Of a DNA stretch of 64,000 bases, positions 55,801 to 64,000 are shown in pieces. Location: positions 1,240,001 through 1,304,000 of the forward strand of contig NC_082414.1 in the NCBI RefSeq assembly GCF_004011695.2, written 5' to 3'. The stretch is from Ascochyta rabiei. Its lineage: Eukaryota; Ascomycota; Dothideomycetes; Pleosporales; Didymellaceae. The notes beneath the pieces were generated by a model. It made no database searches. It was given only the letters and a program-made list of their open reading frames with translations, and was not told the origin of the DNA. Position 1 is the stretch's first letter. Each line of letters begins with the position of its first letter. A program made the position numbers and the translations under genes.

Positions 55801-56571
55801 CAGCCTTGTTCTCAGGCCTTTGAGCGGTTGTTGCCCGTCCTCTTCCCAATCTGAAGCTTCTGCAGAACCAATCAGATCGTTGGCTGCTCTCCTGGCATAG
55901 CGGCTTTTGATGTTGGCTGGGGATGGTGCCGGCGAGGGTAGTTTGTTGAACAGGTAGTAAAGGGACGTGTTCAATTGACCAGCCCATGGATCAAATGGCT
56001 GGATTTGTTTGTCTGATACGTTGCCAGCCCATGCATCCGGTGATGTATCGATCCGGCTGAGAAGCTGGCGCAGTGCCTTCTTCAGAGTGATACTGCTGCG
56101 ACTAATCGAGCGGCGACTCCAGTCCTCTGGAAGTAGATAGACGCGGGCGACGCTGCCGAGTGTCTCGCGTTGAGAGCGATGGAGAAACAACCGTATCCAT
56201 TGTGCATCAAGCAGCTGAGAGGCTTCGTTACCAATGATCAGCCTGACTTCACCCGGGAACCGGGAGTGTAATAGCTCGTCCCATGCCAAATCTAAAATGG
56301 GCGCTTGGCCGCCTTGCGCAGGGATGTGTTGGTCCAAGTGTAGGCAACCTAGCGCGATGTAATGCTTCAGGTCCTCAAGCTTGTTCTCCTCAGTTGATGA
56401 CGAGACTGAGGCTTGGGGCGTAGACGCAGCAGTTGCAGTTGCATTGCTAGCTGCATCGTCATCTCTAGTTGTGTTTTTGGGCCCACTTGCTGTGCTGCAG
56501 CCAATTGCGTTCAAACTGGAGTGATGCATGCGCCCGTTCATGCCGCGCTCCACCAACAGCGACCCACTCAT
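52804..56571 (-). CDS. Snf2-family ATPase with a Cys cluster before the DEGH motif (1255 aa)
   Basis: DNA-dependent ATPase of the Snf2 superfamily, RAD5/16-like or SHPRH-like in helicase type. Intronless; start at ATG 56571. Motif I is GGILAETMGLGKT (about 318-328), motif II IIIDEGH at about 563-569 (DEGH), motif III VVSGTPAKDL, and motif V-VI LNLNAASVILIVNPINRPALEAQ with KRAHRIGQTKE. CxC-x10-CxC occurs at 529-531 and 542-544, just before motif II. No RING domain is found between the lobes, unlike Rad5. The N-terminal 250 residues show no known fold. Family position, whether repair or transcription, is not settled. Confidence 0.9.
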   Translation of the reverse strand: MSGSLLVERGMNGRMHHSSLNAIGCSTASGPKNTTRDDDAASNATATAASTPQASVSSSTEENKLEDLKHYIALGCLHLDQHIPAQGGQAPILDLAWDELLHSRFPGEVRLIIGNEASQLLDAQWIRLFLHRSQRETLGSVARVYLLPEDWSRRSISRSSITLKKALRQLLSRIDTSPDAWAGNVSDKQIQPFDPWAGQLNTSLYYLFNKLPSPAPSPANIKSRYARRAANDLIGSAEASDWEEDGQQPLKGLRTRLYPYQARSASLMIEREFAPQLQLDPRLETRKSPNGDRFLYCARDGSFLQDPRFYESNRGGILAETMGLGKTIICLAVILASQGNHPQIPALYQRPLPVRTRVGTLKEMASHVPGRYAIPGKVCLEEMADHADVNLPRLKDVLDENIPFYEIPPEMPRMNRNTRMPPARQYVMCSGTILVVPKNLLHQWQSEIRKHLLPQALKILIVDTVSKHNKVKAVPLHQEDFAYAHELPAPTELMKYDVVLFTRNRFEQEIQDGVDNQGRRYVAGVSRACMCPYIGATRIPDCNCFGSGTVYESPLLKLHWLRIIIDEGHNFSSATSNAVLVAKQIQVERRWVVSGTPAKDLVGVEVDMSTLETNDEDPTSLRASAIEQRKSFNLTDESKAVKALGSLASNYLMVRPWCASSAEGGLEWDEYVYRHEHSHRKTYSGFSTCFQRILEGLVVKTRPEDVEKDIVLPPLRHNVVYLQPCWYDKMTANLFIQVLRANAITSERIDVDYLFHPNSVKDKHNLIRNLRQSNFTWTSFSVETVVSTLETSAKYLSKDDKKCSVEDAQSLLESSHSVAGLPATSDWAALSTAHEVGVAVEKWPAESEESFAFAYPDEPTMIGMTQLLEGQLHVDSNIRSDDPSNNLVLVGEAGKAKIRAMNEAEHKIKQPIDDASADAEATSRKTGIPPVLIEGSQPLNSRRASILASKVSPIKPGRTEPTDTPEPSTPLPARPKKRKLTHDDETATLPAGSPLLETRIIGTTSAKLTYVVDKVVEHQASKKIIIFYDGDNAAFYIAQSLEALYVNHRIYARQLDNTKRSEYVRLFNEDDSVRVLLIDVACGALGLNLNAASVILIVNPINRPALEAQAIKRAHRIGQTKEVIVETLVLENTIEHAIFERAKNMSRAQHMEAKELEDDAGIVEIIQNAQILPVLDEELGLAKYALLKRPQQLFGRPDRDRYHRIPVKDTPEKSRKKRKISNTTTPSRGSGVDTPIVIGGLSSMSSRAGPLVSEL

Positions 56572-57609
56572 GACCACGGGGCGTTTCCAAGCATGGAGAC
56601 GACGGTAGAGGAGTATTGATTGGAAGTGACACGGTCGTCCAGGGTGACGTTGTCGTTGGTGCGAGTGTTGCAGTCAGAATTCGCACGAGGCAACAGCCAG
56701 GGAGATAATATGGCGCTAGTGCTAACCCCGGCAGGTGTGAGCTCGACCAGGTGAGATGCCAGCCAGCGGTGCATCAAGTGAGTGAGTCTGTGAGTAACTT
56801 GCCAGACTCTGGATATGCAATCAATGGCCTTGCTCTCGTATTGCTATAGGAGACGACCACGTCTCCAACACCGTTACTGCCAAACTCACGAGCCTGTGCA
56901 CAGTAACACCAATTGCCAAGAGGCGTAGCACGTCCGCACACCAGAACAGAAGGTCCTGAGTAGCCCCTTGACGATAGTCGAGACGCTGGGCTGGCCTGGG
57001 CCAAGAGACAATCGCTGCATCCTTCGCTGTGTCAGTGTGATGACTTGCGCGCATTACTCGACGTCGGACTCGTGAAAGCTCCCCAATGTGGAGAGGAGAG
57101 CCAAGGCGTTCCGAGACTGGCCGGTCCGCCCGATCCACGCATTGCTCTGACCAAAATTTCTGCTCCCCACGAGCTCCTCCTTTCACAAAATGTCTCCGCA
57201 CGCAAGAACCGTTCAGCGCTGTCTGACGCCCCTCGCGCCTGCCCCCCCTACGATCCAGACACATGGCCGTTTCCCATTAACAGCCGCTGGTCGTGCTTCT
57301 ACTCCCACACCCAACATTCATAACACTTGAGCGCGTTGCCAGCGCGTTGCGCCTACACAGTACGCGTACACCCTACAACAGCAAGGTGTGTAGCTCGCGT
57401 GTCCTCCTTCACCGCCCCCCCTGTTATGATGAATTTGTCATTTTTTTAGATGTTAGACTTGCGACATTCGAATGAGCGCACAAAGACTTTCTGATCCACC
57501 GGACCCCCACTATGGAGAGAACTGCTTTTTCCCAGCGATATCGCAGACTGACGTGGTTGCGCAGAAGACGACCCTTGCGTCCGACATCTAATACTACACC
57601 TTCTTCGCC
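56572..57609. promoter_or_regulatory. Divergent intergenic region (Snf2 ATPase / ADE4)
   Basis: About 1 kb between divergent starts. I looked for but did not find a perfect TGACTC-type site. No gene supported. Confidence 0.5.
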
Positions 57610-59440
57610 ATGTGTGGAATCATCGCCGTGATCCACGGTGATGCCAAGTCGTCGTCGGCGTCTGTCGAGATCCACGATGCGCTGTACCTGCTCCAGCACC
57701 GTGGGCAGGATGCGGCTGGCATCGTGAGCTGCAGCTCTGGCGGCCGCTTTCACCAGTGCAAGGGTAACGGCATGGCCTCCAAGGTCTTCCAGGACGGGTC
57801 TCGCGTGGCGGACCTGCCTGGATACATGGGCCTGGGCCACCTTCGCTACCCCACCGCCGGCAGCAGCGCCAACTCGGAAGCTCAGCCCTTCTACGTGAAC
57901 AGCCCGTACGGCATCTGCATGACACACAACGGCAACCTCATCAACGCTCCTGCTCTGCGCGAGCGTCTCGACCACGAGGCCCACCGACACATCAACACGG
58001 AGAGCGACAGCGAGCTCATGCTGAACATCTTCGCCGACGAGCTCAACGAGACGGGCAAGGCCCGCATCAACGCCAACGACTGCTTTGCTGCGCTGGAGCG
58101 CATGTACAAGCTCTGCGTCGGTGGATGGGCATGCACGGCCATGCTTGCTGGTACGTCGAGGCAGTCGCTCACGGACGCATTGGTCATCCTAACAGTCTAC
58201 AGGCTTCGGGCTGATCGGTTTCCGTGACCCCTACGGCATTCGTCCCATGGTCCTCGGCTCGAGGCCCTCGGACAGCGGCCATGGCTTCGACTACATGATG
58301 GCCTCCGAGAGCGTGGCCCTCGTCCAGTGCGGATACAAGACGTTCCAGGACATCCTGCCTGGCCAGGCCGTGATCCTCGAAAAGGGCAAGGAGCCGGTTT
58401 TCAAGCAGGTTGCCAAGCAGGAGTCCTACACGCCCGACATCTTCGAGTACGTCTACTTTGCTCGTCCAGACTCGGTCATCGACGGCATCGACGTGGACGA
58501 AAGTCGACGCAACATGGGCTACACGCTCGCCGACACGATCAAGAAGCAGCTCGGCCCAAAGGCACTCGACGAAATCGACGTCGTCATGCCCATTCCAGAG
58601 ACGAGCATCACGTCCACCGTCTGCGTTGCAGAGGCACTGGGGAAGCCCTACGTATCCGGCTTTGTTAAGAACAGATACATCTTCCGCACGTTCATCATGC
58701 CGAACCAGAAGCTTCGTCAAAAGGGCGTTCGCGCGAAGCTAAACCCCATGGTGCAGAAGTTCAAGGGCAAGAACGTGCTGCTGGTCGATGACTCCATAGT
58801 CCGTGGCACGACCTCGCGCGAGATCGTCCTGATGGCTCGTGAAGCTGGTGCTACCAAGGTGTACTTCGCTTCCTGCGCCCCTCCCATCACCAACGCTCAC
58901 ATCTACGGTATCGATCTTGCATCGTCATCTGAGCTCATCGCGCATCAGCGAGACGCTGCCGCCATTGCGGAACACATTGGTGCGGATGGTGTCATCTACC
59001 AGACACTTGACGACTTGCAGAGAGCCTGCGCATCGTTATCTCCACGCGATCCCAAGACACAAGCCTTCGAGGTGGGTGTCTTCTGTGGCAAGTACGTCAC
59101 GCCTGTCGACGACGGCTACTTTGATCACATCGACCGCATCCGCGGTGAGAGGCGCCAGGCCAAGGTGCTGGACAACGCTAGGTCCGCCGTCCTGCATGGT
59201 ACAGCCGACCCACAGCAGGTCCGCATGGCCGCCAAGGGCGTCGAGGTTGACCAACACGGCAACGTCATTCCCTCTGGCGAAAACGGCCTCAGCCCAGAGT
59301 GGCAGCCCGTAAACGCCAACGGCATCGAGAAGATCCCTACAGATGACATCTCAGGTCTCAACAGCGGGAACGGCCCGGAGAACGTCCCAACCTCGAATGG
59401 GGGCCAGGACATCAGCCTGCACAACCACAACGATTACTAG
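57610..59440 (+). CDS. ADE4: Amidophosphoribosyltransferase (592 aa)
   Basis: First committed step of purine synthesis, PRPP plus glutamine to phosphoribosylamine. Exons 57610-58150 and 58203-59440, intron donor GTACGT. Cys2 after the initiator Met (MCGIIAV) is the N-terminal nucleophile of the glutaminase domain, with [11 protein letters not shown] and [10 protein letters not shown]. The PRPP-binding loop [17 protein letters not shown] is intact. C-terminus has a Gly/Asn/Ser-rich extension ([20 protein letters not shown]), a fungal feature. Spliced length is typical for fungal ADE4. Confidence 0.97.
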
Positions 59441-59956
59441 ACGTTGTTGAATTGAAACAGAAGGCGAAATGGACACCTTCAATAATTGGCCTGCGGTTTG
59501 GACGACCTTGGTGAACACACCTTCTCTCCAGTATGAGAGACGACGATACGCTGCAACACGAATGATGAAAATTCGGGAAGGAATTGGTGGCGTCGGTGGA
59601 ATTCTGGTACAGTTAGACACTCCTGGAGGCATTCAGCCCAGTGAGTTTTAGACTGTCATTCACTTGGTATGACCTGGTATGGATCAATCCAGTAATCACA
59701 CAAACTCAATGACCACAAGCTCAGTGTCTACCCCTTCCGTTCACGGTGACCTTTCTGCTTTGGCACGGGACTGTGATTGTAGCTTGCGTTTACCAACAAT
59801 CTGATTCACCTAGCCGTGCCCTTGTCTCACCTGGCATAGCAAACGCTTAGCACTTGCCTTCACCACCACGACACTTACTTTGTCCTCCTTCGCCAACCTA
59901 TTTTTCTTTCAAAAGCAGCTCTATCAGACTCTACTCCTTCAAGCACATCCACCGTC
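59441..59956. other. Intergenic, no supported gene
   Basis: A 60-residue ORF at 59469-59651 has no homologue I recognise. Confidence 0.45.
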
Positions 59957-61776
59957 ATGGGCGGCAATGCCTTCAAGACGCTCCACTGCCCTCGCATACC
60001 GACCGAGGTCTACGCCAAGGTGAAGACTATCACCACCAACGCTCTCGAGGCAATCTTCAACCATGTCACCGTACCCTTCGAAATTCCTGGCAAGTCCGAC
60101 TTTGGCGACATTGATTTCCTCGTCTCGGCTCCCTTTGGAGACTGCTCCACCCTATCGCTCACCACGTTCCCGTTCGCAACCGTCATCGAAGCCATCAAGG
60201 ATGCCTTGGGTACGCCTCACGGCCGCCGCGGCTTCCTAACGCCGGACTGCATGTACTTTGCCATTCCACTGCCCACGACAGCAAACGCCTTCACTGAGGG
60301 CGGCGCGGACAGTAGTGACGAGGAGCTAGTATCGTGGGTCCAAGTCGATGTCAAGATCTGCTTCAAGCCTGAAATGTTCTCGTGGATGACTTTCGGGCTC
60401 AACTACGCGAGTCAGAGTGGTGTGCTGGGCAGCATGGTGAAGCCGCTGGGATTGACGCTTGACCCTGAGGGTTTGCACATCCGGGTCCAGGAGATGGAGG
60501 ACACGGACAGGCCGGGGAGCATGGTGTGGGTTACGCGACATTCGTGGACGGTGTGTCGAATCCTGGGACTGGGGAGGCGGGTTGTTGATGGGGGGTTTGA
60601 GAGTAGCGAGGAAAGTAAGTTGAACGTGGCTGAGAAAAATATGGCGAAGAGATACTGACGATGAAAGTTTATACAGAGTATGCCGCGTCTTGGCTGTTCC
60701 ACCCAGAGCACTTCAGGGCTAGGCTGGAAGAAGAAAGCTACCTCGTTCAGCACAATCACAGATCGTACTTCCTGAAGAAGTGGATCCCGGAGCGCTATCC
60801 CGACTACGAGTTTGATACGGAGGAAGCTGGAGATGGAGGTATTCAGGCTTGGACGGCGCGCACACGAACAGCAGTCAGAGAGAAGGTATTCACCCACTTC
60901 CCACATGTCGCTGCAGAGTACTACACCAAGCGCGCTCAGCACACCAAAGCAGCTGAGGAGCGCAGACTTCGGGACCTCATCTCGAACGCGATTCCTTCCG
61001 GCACTGCCGGCTGGAGCGACGACTTCCCGCTCCCACACATCCATGTTAGAGAGTCGATCCCTAGCACGCCTGCGACGATGCAGCACGGAGCTCTCACACC
61101 ACCGGCATCGCCAATGCACCAACCCACCAACCTCAAGAGTCCACCGTCGCAATCGCCACTGCCTATCTCCCAGGAAACCCCTCCACCTCTCTCCACCGAC
61201 GCACTCCCCGGCCAACCTCGCCACGCATGCAAATCCACCCCATCGCCGCCGCGAACCTCCTCCATCAACAAGCCATGGGAAACACCCCTCTCCATCGACA
61301 CACTCCCCCGCCAACCTCCGCGCACATGCAAACCCACCCCACCACCATCCACCATGTCCCCCACCGCTCGACTCTCCTGTCTCGCGCGCTGGACTTTTTT
61401 CTCCGCCGCTGGAGTTCCCTACCTGCTCCGCTCGCCCCACGCAAAAGACTTCAACCTGCAGTGGCGCGACGCCATCGCCTGCGGAGCTAGCGAGGAAGCT
61501 CTGCTGCGGTGGGCGAGCGAGGTGTGGTGGTGTGTGTGGGTGCGGCAGTGTGTGGTGAACTGGCGGGGCATGTGGGCTAGGAGATTCGAGAAGGAGGGTG
61601 TTGGGGCCGAGGAGGTGGGTGTGCAGAATGGAGAGGTGGTGAGGAGATTCGAGAAGGCGCCGCGAGAGGCTGGGAGGAAGGCAGAGGAGCTGGTGAGGAA
61701 GAATAGGGAGAAGATGTTGGAAAGGTTGGATACGCTGAATCGGGTGTTGGGATTGCTGGTCGAGGTGGAGAAGTGA
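59957..61776 (+). CDS. Nucleotidyltransferase-fold-like fungal protein (588 aa)
   Basis: Unknown function. Exons 59957-60614 and 60668-61776; intron donor GTAAGT, acceptor GAAAG, frame preserved (SSEE-IYTEYAAS). KSDFGDIDFLV has Asp51 and Asp53, and WVQVDVK gives Asp130. That is the spacing of the three acids of the nucleotidyltransferase fold (G-D-x-D-x-V, then h-D-h-K). Glycine 50 replaces the usual Gly-Ser pair, so activity is uncertain. A Pro/Ser-rich linker (about 370-450) leads to a charged C-terminal helix (RRFEKAPREAGRKAEE). Many ascomycetes seem to have one such protein; I know no function. Confidence 0.6.
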
Positions 61777-61939
61777 GGGCGGTACAAGTCCGTTGGAGGA
61801 TATGATTTTAGCTGATGGGGAGGATTTGAGATCTGTGGGTCTGGCTTGAACAGGGAAATGGTTCCTTGGTTTACTAAAGTACGAGCCTCATGGCAAGGCT
61901 GCATGACACCTCAACGCCACCTTTCAGAGATTGTTGATT

Positions 61940-63575
61940 TCAGATAGTGAATCTGAACGTTGGATCACCGTTGATTACCCTCTCGCCCCGATCCGCCTGC
62001 GCATTGCACCTCCTGAAGTATAATGTTAACACCCCCGTAGTCAGGATGACCAGCACGTTGCAAGCCATGCACGCCGCAAATCCAGGGACATATGATGGAG
62101 CGTCTTCAGTCCGGAAGATCAACGCGCCCGCAACACCTCCAATGCCGCCCAGGCCCGTGAGCGTCGCTGAACAGAACGCCCGGCGCCATTGTCCACGGAT
62201 GTTGTTCGCCTGGTACGCCATGATAGCGGGTATAGCGCTGTTCGTCCCCGAGACTGTGATGAAGACTCCGACATACTGGCCCCACGGATTCTCCACGAAG
62301 CCCATGATCGGCAGTCCGATGAGAGAGATGAGGCACAAGAAACACACGACCGGACCGCGCGTCTTGTACTTGTCGCTAAACCACGCAGCGCCGTACATCA
62401 TGAAGCCACTCGCCGCATACGGCGGCGCGCCCATGCACTGCGCCATGGCAACGCTGAACTTCAGCTTCGTGCTCAGGATGATGGGCAGGAAAAAAGCGAA
62501 TCCGTACGCGATGGTCGTGACGCAAAAAAATATGAATGCGAAGCCGTAGATGTACCACTGTGTCGCGGGAGCGAGGAATTTCTTCCACGAGAAAGCTTCG
62601 GGGGCGACGTCGCCGCGGTCGGCGTTGAGCTTGTCGATGATGATGTCGATATCGCCGGGTTTCTTGAGGAAGCCCCATGACGGGGAGGCTTTCTCTTGGT
62701 CCGGGAACTTGATTATGAAAGCGAATGCGAAGATGGCGACTCCGCAGGTTATCACGCCTTCCATGATGAAAATCCTAGGGTTGTGTCAGTACGACAGTGA
62801 TGGCTGTGGGATAGAAAGTCCGTACCAACGCCAGCCGCGGATGCCGTTGACACCTTCCATTTGCTGGAGACCGTAGGCTAGGATGCCGGAAAGTGCCGAT
62901 GCGATGCTGCCGATGAAGTAGAAGACGCTGTAACGCTTCCCGATCTCGACTGTCCAGTATCAGCATTCCAGTACTGCTCCCCGTTTACAGAATAGATCTT
63001 ACACTGCGTATACCAACAACTCAACAAAAAAACGCATCCTGGAAAATATCCCGATTCCAACAGGCCCAGGACAAGTCGTAGTGGGATCAAACTAGGCCAA
63101 TTCTTCGTGAAGCCGAAGCCAACGATGACAGCACCCCATGCGAGACAAATGCCTTTTTGGAGTCAGCTACTGACTACGGTGGAATGCGCACACACATACC
63201 TGGGAGGAAGTACCGCGGTCCGGCTTTTCTGCACAAAATAACCATGAAGGGCTGGCACAGCACATAGGTGATGAAGAAGCATAGATTGACGAGATTATAG
63301 CCAATTCCCCTACCCATCTCTAGATCGACTAGCATACCGGCGATGGCGGCATTAGAGACGTTCTTGCGATCCATAAGGGAGATGCCGTACATAGCGCCCA
63401 GAGCAGGGATGAGACGCCAGTCAATAGCATGGCGAAGGCGAGCTGACTCTTTCGGGTCGATGCTGAAAGGCGCCTCGGTCCGAGATGATAATGATGGGGT
63501 AGAGAGACCTTTCTCGTTCTCAACGTTCTCGAGATGCGTGACTCCTTGATCCTTGAAGGTGATGTTCTTTGTCAT
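61940..63575 (-). CDS. MFS permease, allantoate/anion:cation symporter type (494 aa)
   Basis: Plasma-membrane proton symporter of the ACS (Dal5/Tna1) branch; likely substrates are allantoate, nicotinate, or other small organic anions. Exons 63575-63200, 63152-63003, 62949-62826, 62774-61940, joined in frame. Family motifs: ALGAMYGISLMDRKNVSNAAIAGM (loop 1 DRxNxxxA), CFFITYVLCQP, WYTQFEIGKRYSVFYF (W-Y-x-E-x-KR), GWRWIFIMEG and FSDKYKTRGP. SGTNSAIPAIMAYQANNIRGQWRRAF is the conserved TM9-10 region. All twelve helices appear present. N-terminus cytosolic with Ser-rich region. Converges on the nucleotidyltransferase-like gene. Confidence 0.88.
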
Positions 63576-64000
63576 GTCGTAGGGAAAGCCTACAAGCCAG
63601 ACGGTACAGAGGGTTGGAGGTATTCAAAGTGAATAGAGAGGAGGGAAGGTAAGGAAAAACCTGGGGAAGATCAGTTATACATGCACTGCCCGCATCTGAT
63701 GTTGGAGGCAAGCCTCTTGGAGCGCCCATACCCCGCTCCTTTGCCGCTGCCTGCACAGCAACGCAAGTGATGCTCTCCAAGACCACCAGGTTGCTCGCGT
63801 TTCTAAGCGAAGAAGACGATGCATAATGGTAGCGTATGTGGGCTTTCTACTGCAGGCGAGCGCCACGAAATTTGTTTCAACGACTAGAAAATTACCGAAG
63901 ACGGCCATGACCGGTTATGATGTATGTACGGCATGTATCAGTCCTACGGTGATGGGCGATGAACGCGGGATGTTTGGGAAAGTTTGCGGGGAACAGGTCT
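63576..64000. other. Window edge, MFS upstream region, no gene seen
   Basis: Upstream flank of the MFS gene; short overlapping ORFs only. A gene may begin beyond the window. Confidence 0.4.

Noticed and set aside
59469..59651. 60-residue ORF after ADE4
   Set aside because: Lies in the probable 3' UTR, no homologue recognised.

Overview
The window is nuclear DNA of a filamentous ascomycete (Pezizomycotina), most likely a dothideomycete. The evidence is many short introns of about 45-70 bases with GTAAGT/GTACGT donors and CTAAC/CTGAC branch sites, a fused fungal tryptophan synthase, a p150 dynactin subunit, a fungal GT2 glycosyltransferase, and an AT-rich repeat pair that differs mainly by transitions. 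The class-level placement is inference; no marker gene for taxonomy is present. Eukaryotic rules apply: no operons, each gene has its own promoter, and the many overlapping ORFs in intergenic DNA are mostly noise.  LAYOUT. 1-600: 5' part of bifunctional tryptophan synthase, with Gcn4/CPC1-type sites upstream. 1.2-2.9 kb: two complete tandem cysteine-rich paralogues of unknown family plus a possible broken third. 4.5-15.8 kb: metabolic genes (SDR, glutamine-synthetase-like ligase, MSC7-like aldehyde dehydrogenase, methyltransferase, AYR1-like reductase, mitochondrial 2-methylcitrate dehydratase), separated by minisatellites. 17-20.4 kb: a decayed TDT/SSU1-type transporter and a fungal-specific membrane protein. 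21.3-27.4 kb: ABCD-type half ABC transporter and dynactin p150. 28.4-30.2 kb: a disordered protein. 30.2-33 kb: almost empty. 33-37.5 kb: D-threonine-aldolase-like enzyme and GT2 glycosyltransferase. 37.5-40.3 kb: empty. 40.3-41.8 kb: membrane-anchored GH16 glucanase. 43.9-48.7 kb: Mpv17-family protein, a 21-bp repeat array, MGS1 and a kynurenine aminotransferase. 48.9-49.4 kb: AT-rich repeat pair. 50-63.6 kb: secreted choice-of-anchor-B protein, Snf2 ATPase, ADE4, nucleotidyltransferase-fold protein, and an anion/allantoate-type MFS permease.  HOW THEY FIT TOGETHER. This is mostly a housekeeping block: amino acid and purine synthesis (TRP5, ADE4), tryptophan catabolism (BNA3), propionate detoxification (PrpD), peroxisome and lipid functions (ABCD, AYR1-like, Mpv17-like), the cell surface (GT2, GH16), and genome maintenance (MGS1, Snf2). 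It is interrupted by small accessory patches of repeats, relics and unknown genes. I see no secondary-metabolite cluster, CRISPR, rRNA or convincing tRNA. The strongest undescribed item is the tandem cysteine-rich pair with exactly conserved Cys spacing.  All gene models were spliced by eye. Exon bounds were chosen from consensus splice signals, frame and family similarity, and have not been tested against RNA or a database.
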